Assembly (NCBI RefSeq): GCF_029784135.1
Contig: NC_073746.1
Location: 165,007,325 to 165,071,324 of the forward strand
Direction of reading: 5' to 3'
Origin: Toxorhynchites rutilus septentrionalis
Taxonomy: Eukaryota > Arthropoda > Insecta > Diptera > Culicidae
Length of the DNA stretch: 64,000 nt
How positions within the stretch are numbered: position 1 is the stretch's first letter; the number at the start of each line of letters is the position of its first letter. Positions 20,849 through 31,990 of this stretch are shown here, piece by piece. A program made the translations under genes and the position numbers. The notes below the pieces were generated by a model. The model saw only the letters and a program-made list of their open reading frames with translations, had not been told where the DNA came from and did no database searches.

Positions 20849-22990
20849 ATCTTTCATTTTTTCCTGCATGTTCTGTGTTTAGGTTTTCATTTTATTCCCC
20901 ATATACTCCGGTTAGACGTAGTCCCACGTCAAAAAACGAAATCATATCGAAAAACTAACGGAAAAAATGGAAAGAAAGGTTTATTTTCATTTTGAATTTA
21001 TTGCTCTTATTTATGGTCTGCAGTCTTCCGAAAAACACTTACACATGTCCACGCGATGTGAAAATTCCATGTTTTTGTTTGCATTCGAACATGATTTTCG
21101 CTAGTGTTGAATGTCTATCCCAAACACGAACAATGATACACAAACCTAAACATGTGAAAACAAACACGATGTTTATAATTCAAGAACATCATGTACAAAC
21201 ATATCACCTGATGTCGCAGTATTCATTGCTTTCGTTTCTTTTCATACACGGAAAGAAATTATTCATTCCAAACATTTCTTCGTAGAACACTTTTTCACAG
21301 AAACGAACTTGAAATTTAGCTCGCATTTCAAAAATTGCACGAACTGAGAGGCTATGAGTTCATGCACATTTTGCAAGTCTGATTAAATAATCCTTGGTTT
21401 CGTGCAAAGAAAAAATCTTTCTATGAATTTTTTTTTGCGTGCATGTTGGCAATTAAATTCTGGGGAGACGACTGCACAGCGGGCGACGTCGTAATAAAAA
21501 AAATTAGTTTTAGATGCAACCTTCAGCGGCACTCAGCAGAACCAGCAGAGAAATTTCAGCGGCTAAAACACACCATTAATTTCTCGATGTTATCACAAAC
21601 TGAATGAAAGAAAAAACTCAAAGCTACACATACACTGCACTACATATGCTATGTGTGCATGCGATTGCATAATCCTTTCTTCTCCTCTTTTTCTCGTTTT
21701 ATAGCTCGGGTCGCGTTCGTCGCGAACAAGCAGTATTGGCCATTTGTATTCAAAGATCCAGTCAAAATTGTTGCTCCCGTGGTCGAGTGGTTAGCGTCAC
21801 GCCTATCATGTCACTGCTGAATAATTCTGGTACTTTATATTCGATTAACATTATAGAAATACTGTAATCAAAATTTGTTGTGGGTAACTAAACATCTCCG
21901 CCACGCTCTATTCAATTTTAGTACTTGTTCAGATAGCTAATAATAGCGAATGTTACATGAATTCATTATATAAATTGATGCGTGCACTAAATAATGATAT
22001 AAAAAGTGAAAAACTCTGATATCATTCGATGTTTATTTTGTTCAGAACAGAAAAAGAGGTTTATTTTATTTGCCCAATATTTTAGACGAAGCACCCATTG
22101 TCATGATAGGAAAGTATTTTTTCCATGTCAACATACCAACACACCACGCGTTGAGTGGTGGTGGTGTGGTGTCCAATTCGCTTCTTCTACTCTACGCACT
22201 GCCGGTGCTTGGGGTAAAAAATCAAGAGAAACTGTACACCATGTTCGAACATCATGTGAAACATTGGGATTAAACATCGTATGTCCAAACATATTACGAA
22301 TACAAACATGTCACATTTTCAAACATAGGTACGAAAAAATCATGTTTGTACTCAAACACAAAAGTGTGAACAGTAGCGTGGACATGTTTATCCTGGACGC
22401 AGTGTTTTTTGTAAAACATGGAAGACTGATGGTCTGTTTAAGTCGTATCAATAAAACAAAATAAATCATTAAAAAGGTTTCTCATAATAAGTTGTATGAT
22501 ATTTATATATGGTTTTGTTGAACTTTGCTTTGCTTAAATTCTCCGTCAATTTCATCCTTGACGCTCCTCCTTGAGCCGATACATAGTTCTTCGCTTTCAG
22601 AATTGTGCAAGCCAACCGATTTCAGAACTTTGTCTTGTTGGCACTGTGAAGCGAGAATATTTGCTCAACACACGCTGATGAATGTGGAAATATCAAAAAG
22701 TATCCCAAAAGCAGCAGGATTAGCAGGAAGAGAGAAGTGAGGTGACATTTCATATACATTTTTATAAATCAAGGTACATATCTTCATGACTCAACGATGT
22801 TTATTAGTAAGAAGGAAGACAGAGAAAATGAACTGAATTAAATTAAAAAATTAATAACATTTAAATTTGAATTTGGAAAAATATCTTCAAATTCTGTGTC
22901 TTCGCAGAAAATCTGTAATTCTGTATATACAGATTCAGTATTTGAAATTGGGCGTAAAATCTGTAAAATACAGAATATTCTGCGTATATG
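20849..22990 (+). repeat. Tandem duplication, unit B (2,142 bp)
   Basis: This is a direct repeat of 18,703-20,845 at an offset of 2,146 bp (2,145 after the one-base difference). It begins immediately after unit A, with a 3-bp CGT filler at the joint, and ends at CTGCGTATATG. Beyond this point the sequence becomes GCGCAACCCTGAG, a hAT-like terminus in reverse (CAGGGTTGC) that unit A lacks. The original single copy therefore extended to the right of unit B. Confidence 0.95.
21772..21813 (+). mobile_element. Feilai-like SINE head fragment (unit B)
   Basis: Exact copy of the 19,627-19,668 fragment carried along by the tandem duplication. Confidence 0.6.
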
Positions 22991-23199
22991 GCGCAACCCT
23001 GAGAATGACTTACATCTCAGTAGAAAATAATATTGCTGTACATTTTTGCTGTGATGAGTTTCAAGACGAAGAACGTGCACAAGATGAAAATAAAAAAAGT
23101 ACAAAAAGTACAACATGAAAAATTCGGGAAGTAAAAAAACCTGAACAGGTTCGTGCAAAATAATGTGTTTGAGCGTATGAGTCTTTCAGGCATGTTTCT

Positions 23200-23513
23200 C
23201 TGTATTTTAAACATATACACGATTTAACACGAAGGAAGTCATCATCAAATTCATGTCCAAACATGCTCCTGATATTTTATTGTATAACAAGCTTGCCTTT
23301 AGGTTGCAATTTCATATGCGTTCTAAATGCGTGGGAGCTTGAATGATAATGTACCTCAACTTCTAATTTAATTCAAGAGATTACAAGGTATTTACATAGC
23401 TAAATGAAGTGAACTGCAATAAAGTGATTGGAAAAGAATTTAGAAAATGCTAGGTCAACGATGTGCATGACGTAACAACATTTGTTTTCTCAATTATTTC
23501 AGGAAACTTGAAA
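23200..23513 (-). repeat. Right arm of the long inverted repeat
   Basis: This arm pairs with 17,873-18,187. The outer edge reads CAATTATTTCAGGAAACTTGA and the inner edge CTGTATTTTAAACATATACA. The similarity stops exactly where the hAT-like sequence to the right begins. Confidence 0.8.
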
Positions 23514-23544
23514 TGGGTCGCGAAAAGGGAAAAATGTTATTCAA

Positions 23545-24060
23545 TTTACTATAGACCAACAGATTTTCTGTCCAGCTTGACGAGTCTACATTACCCAGCA
23601 ATGAAGCTCTGTTGTTAGGGAATGTTCGATATATTGAAGATGAAAATATGTGCCAAGAAATGATTTTTGCTACATATATGAAGACTGATACCAGAGAAGA
23701 ATCGATCGTTTTTTTTTACCGAAAAACCTATTTACTGTATGTTATGAGTGCTATCAAGAACCTTCGAAGAAATTCTTTGAACACTCGATTATTTGCTCAG
23801 CTATATGAGAAAAACGACGAAGTCTTTACTTACTTCTACTTCTACACGCTGAAGTTCGCCGACCACCAAGAGTCTCTTGCATAGCATGATTTTCAGCTTT
23901 TTTGAATTTGTGTTTCAGCTGCAGGGTGACGATTTCAACTTGATCGAAACAATATCAATAATATTGGCCCTTCTGACAAAACTTTCAAAACAAAATTTAA
24001 GCAGAAGAGAATATTCAGAATTTTTCGCATTTCTCAAAATTATCACAAAAGCTTCAAGAC
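23545..24060 (+). pseudogene. hAT transposase relic (ZBED5/Charlie-like)
   Basis: The plus strand reads FSVQLDEST then LPSNEALLLGNVRYIEDENM and CQEMIFATYMKTDTREESI, the start of the RNase-H-like fold of domesticated-type hAT transposases (consensus FSIQLDEST). After a gap come LNTRLFAQLYEK and YTLKFADHQESLA, where the family has HTEVRWLS. In a second frame it continues as FEFVFQLQGDDFNLIETISI, matching the LNLQLQG-type segment. The frames change at least twice, and an internal region of about 60 residues is missing after ESI. It is a dead copy. The BED finger and C-terminal dimerisation domain are not seen here. Confidence 0.65.
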
Positions 24061-24109
24061 CATGTTATTTTATCATATGTCTCTCACTATGTCTGTGCTT
24101 CATGTGTGG

Positions 24110-24929
24110 CCCAGTTTCGGACAGTCCTGGGGTACTTTCGGACAATGAAAAAAAAAATTTATCAACAATTACTTCCGTTTCCTCTTATTTCCAGCATATT
24201 CTGCATTTTTCTGTTTATCAGTATTTGTCTGAAAGGAAACTGCTTGCTATGAGAGTCAGTAAAAAATCGTGATTTTGCTTTCTTCCGTTGTCGAGTGGTG
24301 GTTTTCCGCGGTAAAGTTTTTGGAAAAGGATGAACATTTTCCGGGAACAAAGTTGCCAATGTATCTATCTGAGTCAGTTGTTATATTCGAAACTCGTTCA
24401 ATAGCTCTTTTCATCTCATCTTCGTTGATGCTGGTTCTATAGGTTTTCTTTCTGTAGTTGCGAACCATCATTAGGTCTGAGAATCAGACTAAATTGATGT
24501 TTGATAGTAAACAACAATCAGACACAAATTTTTTGAGGTATCAAACAGTGTCCGAATGTGCCCCGTGAACGATGTCCGAATGTGCCCCACCATCATCCGA
24601 AGACAAATCATAATTTTATCTAATAAATAGACCTTTATTTCCCCGTTGTATGCACGTTTTTTCATTTCATATTAGTTACTAACTGAGGTGGTGTACCTAA
24701 ATTTCTAAATCGTTCACAAAGGAATTAGGGAAATACTTACAAATTCAAGCTCAAAAGTTTCGAAACGTGTATGAAAAAGGGCACTGTGTTACATTCGTAA
24801 GTAATAAACGACCAGGAGATGTCAAACCATATGCCAGCTGTTGGTGGAAGGGCTGTTAACTTACTTATATCTTTAATTTGGTTGAAAATTGTACCAATCT
24901 TTACAAGCGTTGTCCGAAACTACCCCCTT
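24110..24929. mobile_element. Possible TIR element with TTTCGGACA termini
   Basis: CCCAGTTTCGGACAG at 24,119 and TTGTCCGAAACTACCCCC at 24,910 are inverted. GTCCGAATGTGCCCC occurs twice internally (24,550 and 24,579), and a second TTTCGGACAATG is at 24,137. The interior has no gene. It would be a non-autonomous element lying between the hAT relic and its presumed 3' end. Confidence 0.4.
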
Positions 24930-24935
24930 TCCCCT

Positions 24936-25387
24936 ACTACATGACATCTATGGAATGAGCCAAGGTGATAATGCAAGAAAAGTTGATTATCATCAGTACA
25001 GATGAGGCAGGAGTACAACCAAGGTTTCTATATGTTCTAGTTATAACGAAACATTGAAAAACAGTGTACTGCCATGTGAGACATTCCTGAATATTATCTT
25101 CTCGTTTTTCTATCATCATACTTTGACGAAACCATAACCATAACCATAACGAAGCCTATGGTTACAAACAACGAGAAACCGAAGGAAATATTTGAAAATC
25201 AACGAACGCGGCTAAGCCTTGAACTAACCAATATTGAACCGTATTTTGGTATTTTGGTAGTTGTGGATAGATTGGTCTGCGATTTGGATGTTTTTATAGT
25301 TTATGAGTAATTTGTATTAAGAATTATTTATTACACTTGATATTTACTGAATTTTATCTCAATTTATTTTGTTGGATATGACTGAGA
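24936..25387. other. Unassigned stretch
   Basis: Contains three CCATAA copies in a row (25,132-25,151). Nothing else is recognised. Confidence 0.35.
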
Positions 25388-25531
25388 TTTTTTTCTCTGT
25401 ATTATAGTGACTTTGAACACTTTTGGCTGGTTTGTCACATTACTTCCATTTTTTGGAAGAATGTTGGGAGTATGAATTGAATCTTTTGCGTGAGAGGTGC
25501 GGATATTACCACTACGCCAGATCGCCTCCGT
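25388..25531 (-). mobile_element. tRNA-derived SINE, same family as 5,469-5,592
   Basis: The minus strand starts GGCGATCTGGCGTAGTGGTA (A-box) and carries AAGATTCAATTCATAC (B-box-like), then CATTCTTCC, GGAAGTAATGTGACAAACCA and an A-rich tail. The B-box is better preserved than in the 5.5-kb copy. It is not a tRNA gene because the body continues well beyond the tRNA-like head. Confidence 0.7.
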
Positions 25532-25589
25532 GAAAAAATTATGTCAAGTTTATTCATTTAACTAATTGCAATGTTTTCAAATTGATAAT

Positions 25590-25712
25590 TATTCAGTGAG
25601 AAAAAAACTAAAGATAGGATTTTCAAAGAAATTCGGCTATGGGGGTCTAAGGTATGACTTAATTCTGGAAAAGGGGTCTCTTGCCCAAAACAGTTTGAGA
25701 ACCCCTGATTTA
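25590..25712 (+). mobile_element. hAT-like 3' terminus
   Basis: GGGGTCTCTTGCCCAAAACA followed by GTTTGAGAACCCCTG is the reverse of a Charlie-type hAT terminus (CAGGGGTTCTCAAACTG). It lies in the correct orientation to be the 3' end of the hAT relic at 23.5-24.1 kb, with later insertions in between. That link is inference. Confidence 0.5.
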
Positions 25713-27166
25713 AATGAAACATACTCCGCAGAAATAGGTTCAATTATTATCTACCAGACGTTCTTCAGTGTTGATCGATACAGATTGAGACTCTTGATAT
25801 TGTGTAAGAAATCCAACTAAATCACTGAAATTAAAAATGACATTCTGAAGCTGTATAAAGCCCATTGCCATAGAAATCGACCACTTTCCGATTATGCAAT
25901 TTCAATTAACCTCCCATCTCATAGGATATTCAGCGATTATCCGACATTCCTCGGGTGGTATCGTTATATAATCACAGGTCAGCATTTATAGCGCCTGATT
26001 CATCGGCCGTGATACTCTCGCTTTCGTTCCACAACTGCTACGATCCGTACGGTAATCCAATTTTCCAGCCTCATTCCGCACTGAACGGTGCACAGCTGGC
26101 TGCACTGGGAAAGCCATAGTAGATCATCCCAAGAAGCCGTGGGCAAATGTGGGTTGGTTTGCTTCTGCTGGGAAATTTGCACCGGTGGAAGGAGATGAAA
26201 CAAAAAAAACCTTCGCTATGCTATGCTAGCACAGGCGGAGAACAAAGAAGCGACCGTATTCGGATTCACGGCGCGCCAAAACAAGGCCAATTCGGATCGG
26301 ATTCGGATCGAAGCACGTTTAAATACGCGATTGGCCTTTATTCCGCGGCGGTGATTCCATTCTCTCTTTCTATTGCGCCAAACCCGTGAATCCACGCAGC
26401 GCTCTGCCTAATTAATAGACTTACACTGTTTGTGCAATGGTTCTTTCGGCTCGGATACATTGGAAACCGGATTAAATAATTGACATGGTCTAAGAAAAGA
26501 TCGAACCAACAAACCGCGAGTTTTCCCACAAATCACAAACAAAGCATACAACCAGCATCGCGAGCCTTCTCCCTGTCGATCAAATCTAATGATTTAATTC
26601 ACCATCACGCTGCCCACAGATAATAGCGATTCATCAATTCATTTACAGACCGTAAACATCGTGCAGCATTGTGTTGATGTATTTTTTTTTTGCTTGTTTG
26701 CACCTAGCCATAGGTGATCGATCCATAAACGTCGAGAAAATAGCAAAGGCGGCATATCCGTGAAACAAATTGCGACTAAACAGTTAAGTTCGAGTTGGTT
26801 TTTTTGTAAGACCTTCGGAATCCCTAGCCCAAACGATGGTAGCTAATCCGCGGTTTCCATGGTCAACTAATGATGCTTTTCGGCGAGGGCTTGCGTGACC
26901 TTGCCCAATTTTGCTGTCTGTCCACGAGCAAGGCGAACCATTATTATAAATTAATAATTCACTGCCTCCGGCGTCGATCACGGATAAAGGTCACCCGAGG
27001 CTGCGTTTGAAGGTGCTACGTCCGGAGCATCTGCACTGCATTATTTTTCTGTCAATGTTTTGGATTGGATGGATTGGATTGATTTGAGGATGATGAAAGT
27101 TCAGTTCGTACTTAAGCTGGAGGACTTTCGAGTAAAAAGAGCAAAATGAACGTTCGGAGTGTTTAA
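25713..27166. other. Unassigned stretch, somewhat GC-richer
   Basis: A short TTCGGATCGGATTCGGATCGA duplication occurs near 26,290. Several short ORFs have no family motif. I cannot tell whether this is single-copy host DNA. Confidence 0.3.
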
Positions 27167-27591
27167 GGGGGTATTCTAGTGTAGAGACATGAATTTGGAA
27201 CGTTTATTTGAGCTCCGTAAAAATAAAGCAAAGGGTATTTTTACTATATATTGTATCATTATTTGTTCATCTTTCTTTTAACAATAAAACGAAAATTTTA
27301 CGGAGAAAAAATATTCATGTCTAGAATAGTTACAAGCTGATGAAGTGAGGGGGTTAAAAAAAAAGTTGTGCCATGGCGTACACGATTCCAGACCTTCTGG
27401 TTATCTGCAACGAAAAAATCGAACAGATTCTGAATCAGCAAAGATGCCGCTATCGCATGAACCTCGGACAAGTCAAAAACATCTTTTTTGACAAAATGGC
27501 GGTCGTTTGAAAAACAAAATGCGATTCAAAACGTTTTTTCTTACGTTTCCCGATTTTTTAAAAATATTAATTTTTTTTCCTAAATATATAT

Positions 27592-27846
27592 GAGGGGCTT
27601 AGAATGAAAGGGGTGTAAGTGATTTGATCGATTTCTCTATATCGACTCTCTTTTTTGGTCTTAACTTAGCTGCAAACTCATTCCCAGCTGTATTTGACAA
27701 CGTTGAAGATACATGAGAACCTCATCTGTCGGATTCTATAGCAAACCCAAATTGTAACGTTTTTGCAGTTGAGTTATTAACTAAAGAAAAAGTTGATGAA
27801 GAAAAATCCATCAAGTCACTTACACCCCTTGCATTCTAAACCCCTC
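27592..27846. mobile_element. 255-bp MITE with about 37-bp TIRs
   Basis: GAGGGGCTTAGAATGAAAGG, then GGTGTAAGTGATTTGAT, is mirrored at the right end (ATCAAGTCACTTACACCCC ... ATTCTAAACCCCTC). ATAT lies on both sides, consistent with a TA-type target. It has no coding capacity. Confidence 0.8.
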
Positions 27847-28736
27847 ATATATTTTATTAAGGCACATATGGCGTTAGCCTGACGGGGCGGGAGTTCAATA
27901 TTTTGACAATTTTTGTCTTACGACTATGTTAGTGATATGTAACCGATTACTCGCGGTTGGCTCTAGGTTAGTATTACAAAGATTCTCATAATTGGGATGT
28001 TGCAGTCTCCAGTGCTCTATATGTGTGGCCGACACGGGATACTTCCTATTGGGGTGCAACTGACCATTAATCAGCGACGTCCTCCTAGTCTGTACCTCAT
28101 ATCAATCGTGGTGCATCTCTCTTGACTCGAGGAATCCAGGGTAGAATAGTCACTGGGCGGTACAATCTTCAGCTCGTGTAGAGTTGTCATGAGCGGTACA
28201 ACCTTTGGCTCTTGTTGAATGATCAGTGGCCTGTACAACCTTCGACCTGTGTATCTGTAAAGAGTATGTATATGTATTGCCGCGACTAAGTAAAAGTTTA
28301 TCGATCGGATAGGAGGGATATGAAACAGGGACACAACGAAGGAAACATCATTAAACGTTGACATCGGCGTTTCTGAGGAACAGGTATAGATGAAGCAGAG
28401 GATCAGGATCACGGTTACCTAAGATATCCCGGACGGGGATATCCGATTTTCTGCCTTGTGCTCTCAGTGCTCTAGAGAGCTGAGAGCGAGCAGCATGGAA
28501 CCGGATACACGACCAGACAACATGCTCGATGTCGTGGTAGCCATCGCCACAATTACAAAGATTGTTTGCTGCGAGCCCAATGCGATAAAGATGCGCGTTT
28601 AGGTTGTAGTGATTGGACATAAGCCGAGATATCACGCGAATGAAATCACGACCTACATTCAATCCCTTGAACCATACACTCGTCGAGACCTTAGGGATAA
28701 TCGTGTGTAACCAACGACCGAACTCATCTTCACACT
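27847..28736 (-). mobile_element. Loa/I-type non-LTR retrotransposon, 5'-truncated
   Basis: This holds the last ~128 codons of ORF2 plus about 500 bp of 3'-untranslated sequence. It is truncated at 28,736 and ends next to the MITE. The UTR matches the plus-strand fragment at 18,190. No poly(A) is visible (TTTTATT at 27,851). Confidence 0.75.
28351..28736 (-). pseudogene. Loa/I-type ORF2 C-terminal end
   Basis: Open from 28,736 down to TAA at 28,351-28,353: EDEFGRWLHTIIPKVSTSVW, then RDFIRVISRLMSNHYNLN and a C-terminal Cys/His knuckle (CNCGDGYHDIEHVVWSC, C-x-C-x8-H-x4-C), then IPVRDILGNRD and LYLFLRNADVNV. This arrangement (a knuckle after the RNase H end, followed by a DIL-type tail) is typical of Loa/I-group elements of mosquitoes such as Lian. 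The frame is undamaged but the reverse-transcriptase and endonuclease domains are absent. Confidence 0.75.
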
Positions 28737-28870
28737 AGAATGGCTCTAGCTCGATAAATAATGGGATTTTTGATAAGTCCTTTCTATAGTATATTCTTGA
28801 ATGCCTAATCTACAAAAATATGAAGGAAAAAAATTGATTTTTTTTCAAATTTCTAGACTAGAATACTGCC

Positions 28871-29660
28871 AGAGAAGAGGAGTGGAACATGAGAGAAAAA
28901 AGTGGCAACGATTTGTGGCAAGAAAATGTAAACAGTGAAAAAATTGACAGATGATTTACGCTCTAAAAATTGAACATAATGTTAAGATGTCTCTAAAACG
29001 GTGGGAGACGTCATATATAAGGTGGGAGGTTCGTATATAATGTTATTAATGTTAGCATCATCATGATAAACACGGCGAATGAGATAGAAATCACTGAAAA
29101 TTGAATAAAATGTATATATAGACGCTGAAAGTGCTGGGGATAAATATTATAATCCATATAATCCATCGGTTCATTTATAATGTCGTTAATATTTACATTA
29201 TCAGAATGAACCCATATGTATCGTCATCATAACTTGCTGTGATGTGCTGTGCTGTGCTATTCATAACAACATTTATGGTCGTATTCCACCAATGATAACA
29301 AATGTGTAATTTACGAATGAAGCTTCGCCATAGAAACTGGACATTGAATAAAAAAAATTAAAATGTGGTAAGAGCATCAGTTGAAATATTTTAAAGCATT
29401 CTCATCGTAATAAATTGAATGATACAATAATTATACGACTAGGTAATGTATGTACGCCTAAAAAACAACATAAAAATATGATTTCTGGATAAATTTCATT
29501 TTTTTCAGTTTCGAACAAACCCCGTAAAAAGCAATTTTAATTTTTTTAAATACCCTCTGTTGGTATTGTATCTAGAATTCACAAGGTAATGAAACGTTAA
29601 CATCAATTAGTTTCTAGTAATCATCTTTTTAGTTGTCGGGGAAATTAACACCAAACTTTA
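28871..29660. other. Unassigned AT-rich stretch
   Basis: Nothing recognised beyond a short GTGCTGT iteration at 29,239-29,257. Confidence 0.35.
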
Positions 29661-30894
29661 TTGACGTAGAACTACGTCTTTCATTAAGGGTGCCAAATCA
29701 GAAAACAGGTCACGTTTTTATGAAATAAAGTTAACGTTAATAACTATTTTTGCCGCCAACGGATTTTGGCGATTTACATATCAAACGAATCGGAAATTCC
29801 CTAAGATTTGTTTGATATGCTATACATTACAATCACATGGTGTGTAAATAGTAAAAATTCATGAAACCTATAAGCGTTCCCACTTTCCCATACATTTGTT
29901 CTGTCCATGTGTGTGCTTTCCCGAACAGAGCTATCAATAACGAGCAACTTATAGACGAGCAACGAAGGGGTAATCGTAAGATGTAAAGTCAAACAAAGAA
30001 ACAAAGAAAACAAAGAAAAAGAAGAGGAACGAAGGGGAATATTTACCTAGAGTATAAACAGTGGATCTCGCTGAGGCAAACTTTCATTCTTCGTGAGGAC
30101 ACCGACTGAACAACATCGTTGCTGGGCGAGCTGGACGGTGAGGAGTGGAGGAGTAATACGAGGAAAAAGTAAAGCTTTTCAAGGGACTTTTCGAAGGTTA
30201 GAGACGAATGAACTAAAGAAGTTTAAAGTCTCACATGTCGTATTGCATGTCGTAACGTATTGCGCTGTTGCGGGTGAACATGTCGATCCGAACGTGTTGA
30301 CAAGAAGGGGAGATAGCTGGAGGGAAATATTTGCGCTAGGGCATTAGTAATGAATCTCTGCTGATGCAAATATTCAGCCTTTTTCTAAGCAATTGACATT
30401 GTTTGATTTCCGTCATCATAAAGATTTCTTTAGTGCCTTTAACATTGCATCAATGCATTGAACTAACGCTATGGTAAAGCAGGTGTTAAGGTTGTGCACC
30501 AAAAAATTATTTGGGAATACCAAGTTATTCAATAAGTTATAATAAGTTATAAATTTATTTGGGTTCGCGTGCCAGTTGCAAAACTCCCTTCAACTAGAAT
30601 TGCATTTGCGCTGATCTTGATCATATTGAAGCAGTGCTACTCTTTTCGAGGTTGTTGAGATTAACAGGAAGAATTTATTTCGTTTATTTAGTCACCAAGA
30701 AAAAAAAATGTCATTCTGGAATTTTGTATGTGATATGGTTTCGCTTGCCAGTAGCAAAACTTTCTCCACTAAGGATGATAACTGCGCTTATCTCGAGCAT
30801 GTATTGTTATTTCTAAAATTTCGTAGCTTTATAAAATAATATACGCAGTTATGAACAAGCGACTTGTATTAAACTGCAGCGTAGTTCTACGTCA
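29661..30894 (+). mobile_element. GACGTAG-terminal element, 1.23 kb, apparently complete
   Basis: The left end TTGACGTAGAACTACGTCTT and the right end GCGTAGTTCTACGTCAA are inverted and contain a further small palindrome (CGTAGAACTACG). The interior 30,250-30,890 is matched in reverse by 63,310-63,850, which lies at the right edge of the window. The segment around 30,060-30,130 resembles the reverse complement of 33,970-34,100 in the larger family member. No transposase is recognisable, so this looks non-autonomous. Superfamily unknown to me. Confidence 0.6.
30053..30088 (+). promoter_or_regulatory. TATA plus initiator-like pair inside the repeat
   Basis: TATAAACA at 30,053 lies 33 bp upstream of the A of TTTCATTCTT, an arthropod initiator-like site. 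The spacing is what a Pol II core promoter needs, but a single pair can arise by chance. Confidence 0.3.
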
Positions 30895-30943
30895 ACAATG
30901 CGGTCGTGTCTTGGACACAACCTCCTATATTTTTTTTAGTGTT

Positions 30944-31990
30944 ATATATATTCCATGCCAAACCGATATACTGGTTCTCAGATTTTCGTGTAAATTGGTA
31001 GTTTTGTTCCTTATCGTAAAATATTAGATTCCATTCCATTTTAGGGGGGTTCGAAAAATCTAGTTTTTCCCCTTCTTTCCAAAAATAACTTTTTTTAAAA
31101 ATTCATATATTTTGAACTACTAAACCGATTCAGATGATTGACATATCAAATTGGCCAGTTAGCTAGTCTTTTTTTGAAAAAATTCTACACTTGCAAAAAA
31201 ATAATGTTGTTTTCTTAATTATTGATCCTATTTGTTCTGTATAGTTCTCATTGTCCAAGGGCGCTTTTATTTTTGATATTTTTTCTCGAAAGCTGAGGAC
31301 TTTTCAGATAACCTATTCAAAAATGTATTCTTCTTCGTTTTTAAATTATAATTTTTCAAATTTAACCGATTGTTTAAAAAATCATTTTCCTCCTTTTTCT
31401 TTCAAAAAATTTCGTTTTTCAAAAATTCAAAACTTTTGATCTACTGAGCCGATTCAGATAATCGACATAGTTAAATGAAGTCAATAATTTCACATTTGCA
31501 AAAGAGGGGAATTCTATTCGCATATATATGGTCTAGTCGCATAGGATGATCGAAGGAAGCTCAAAAACATGTTAACTTTGAAAAAGCATAGCTCAAAAAC
31601 GAAAAAGAACACATCTCTGATTTTTTAGTGTGTTAAGTAAAAAATCCTCAGATTTCAAGAAAAAATATAAAAAAATATAGCGCCCTTGGTCCCGAAACCA
31701 TGTAAACTATAAAAAAAACAGAAACAATTATTAATCACGAAAACAAGATTCATTTTTTTCGCATTTGCAATATTTTTCCAAAAAATTCTAGCTCATTGGC
31801 TTTAATTTGATATATCGATCATCTCGGTTAACATTATAACTCAAAAAAGAAAAAAGAATACATCTGATTTGAGTAAAAAATGTAAATGTGTAAAAAATCC
31901 TCAGTTTTCAAAACAAAATATAGAAAATTATAGCGCCGTTGGTCCCGAAACCACGTAAACTATAAAAAATAATAAAGCAAAGGTAATCAT
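30944..31990. repeat. Degenerate fold-back element, sibling of 43,497-44,794
   Basis: It starts ATTCCATGCCAAACCGATAT like its sibling. Sense blocks (CAAGGGCGC, TTTTTTCTCGAAAGCTGAGG at 31,257) and antisense blocks (TAAAAAATCCTCAG, TATAGCGCCCTTGGTCCCGA at 31,640-31,695, again at 31,898-31,950) make it strongly self-complementary. The right terminus is lost. Confidence 0.75.

Larger units (their letters stand above)
27167..28870. mobile_element. Composite TIR element with nested insertions
   Basis: The left end GGGGGTATTCTAGTGTAGAG and the reverse complement of the right end (GGCAGTATTCTAGTCTAGAA) form a terminal inverted repeat of about 25 bp. Inside the left end, CATGAAT...CTCCGTAAAA (27,188-27,230) and TTTTACGGAG...ATTCATGTCTAGAAT (27,296-27,328) make a second hairpin. 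A 255-bp MITE and a minus-strand retrotransposon end lie within it. Class unknown. Confidence 0.5.

Noticed and set aside
19861..22464. Identical 152-codon ORFs in both duplication units as a duplicated gene
   Set aside because: Identity reflects the whole 2.15-kb duplication, not selection. Composition is AT-rich and repeat-derived, with no recognisable domain.
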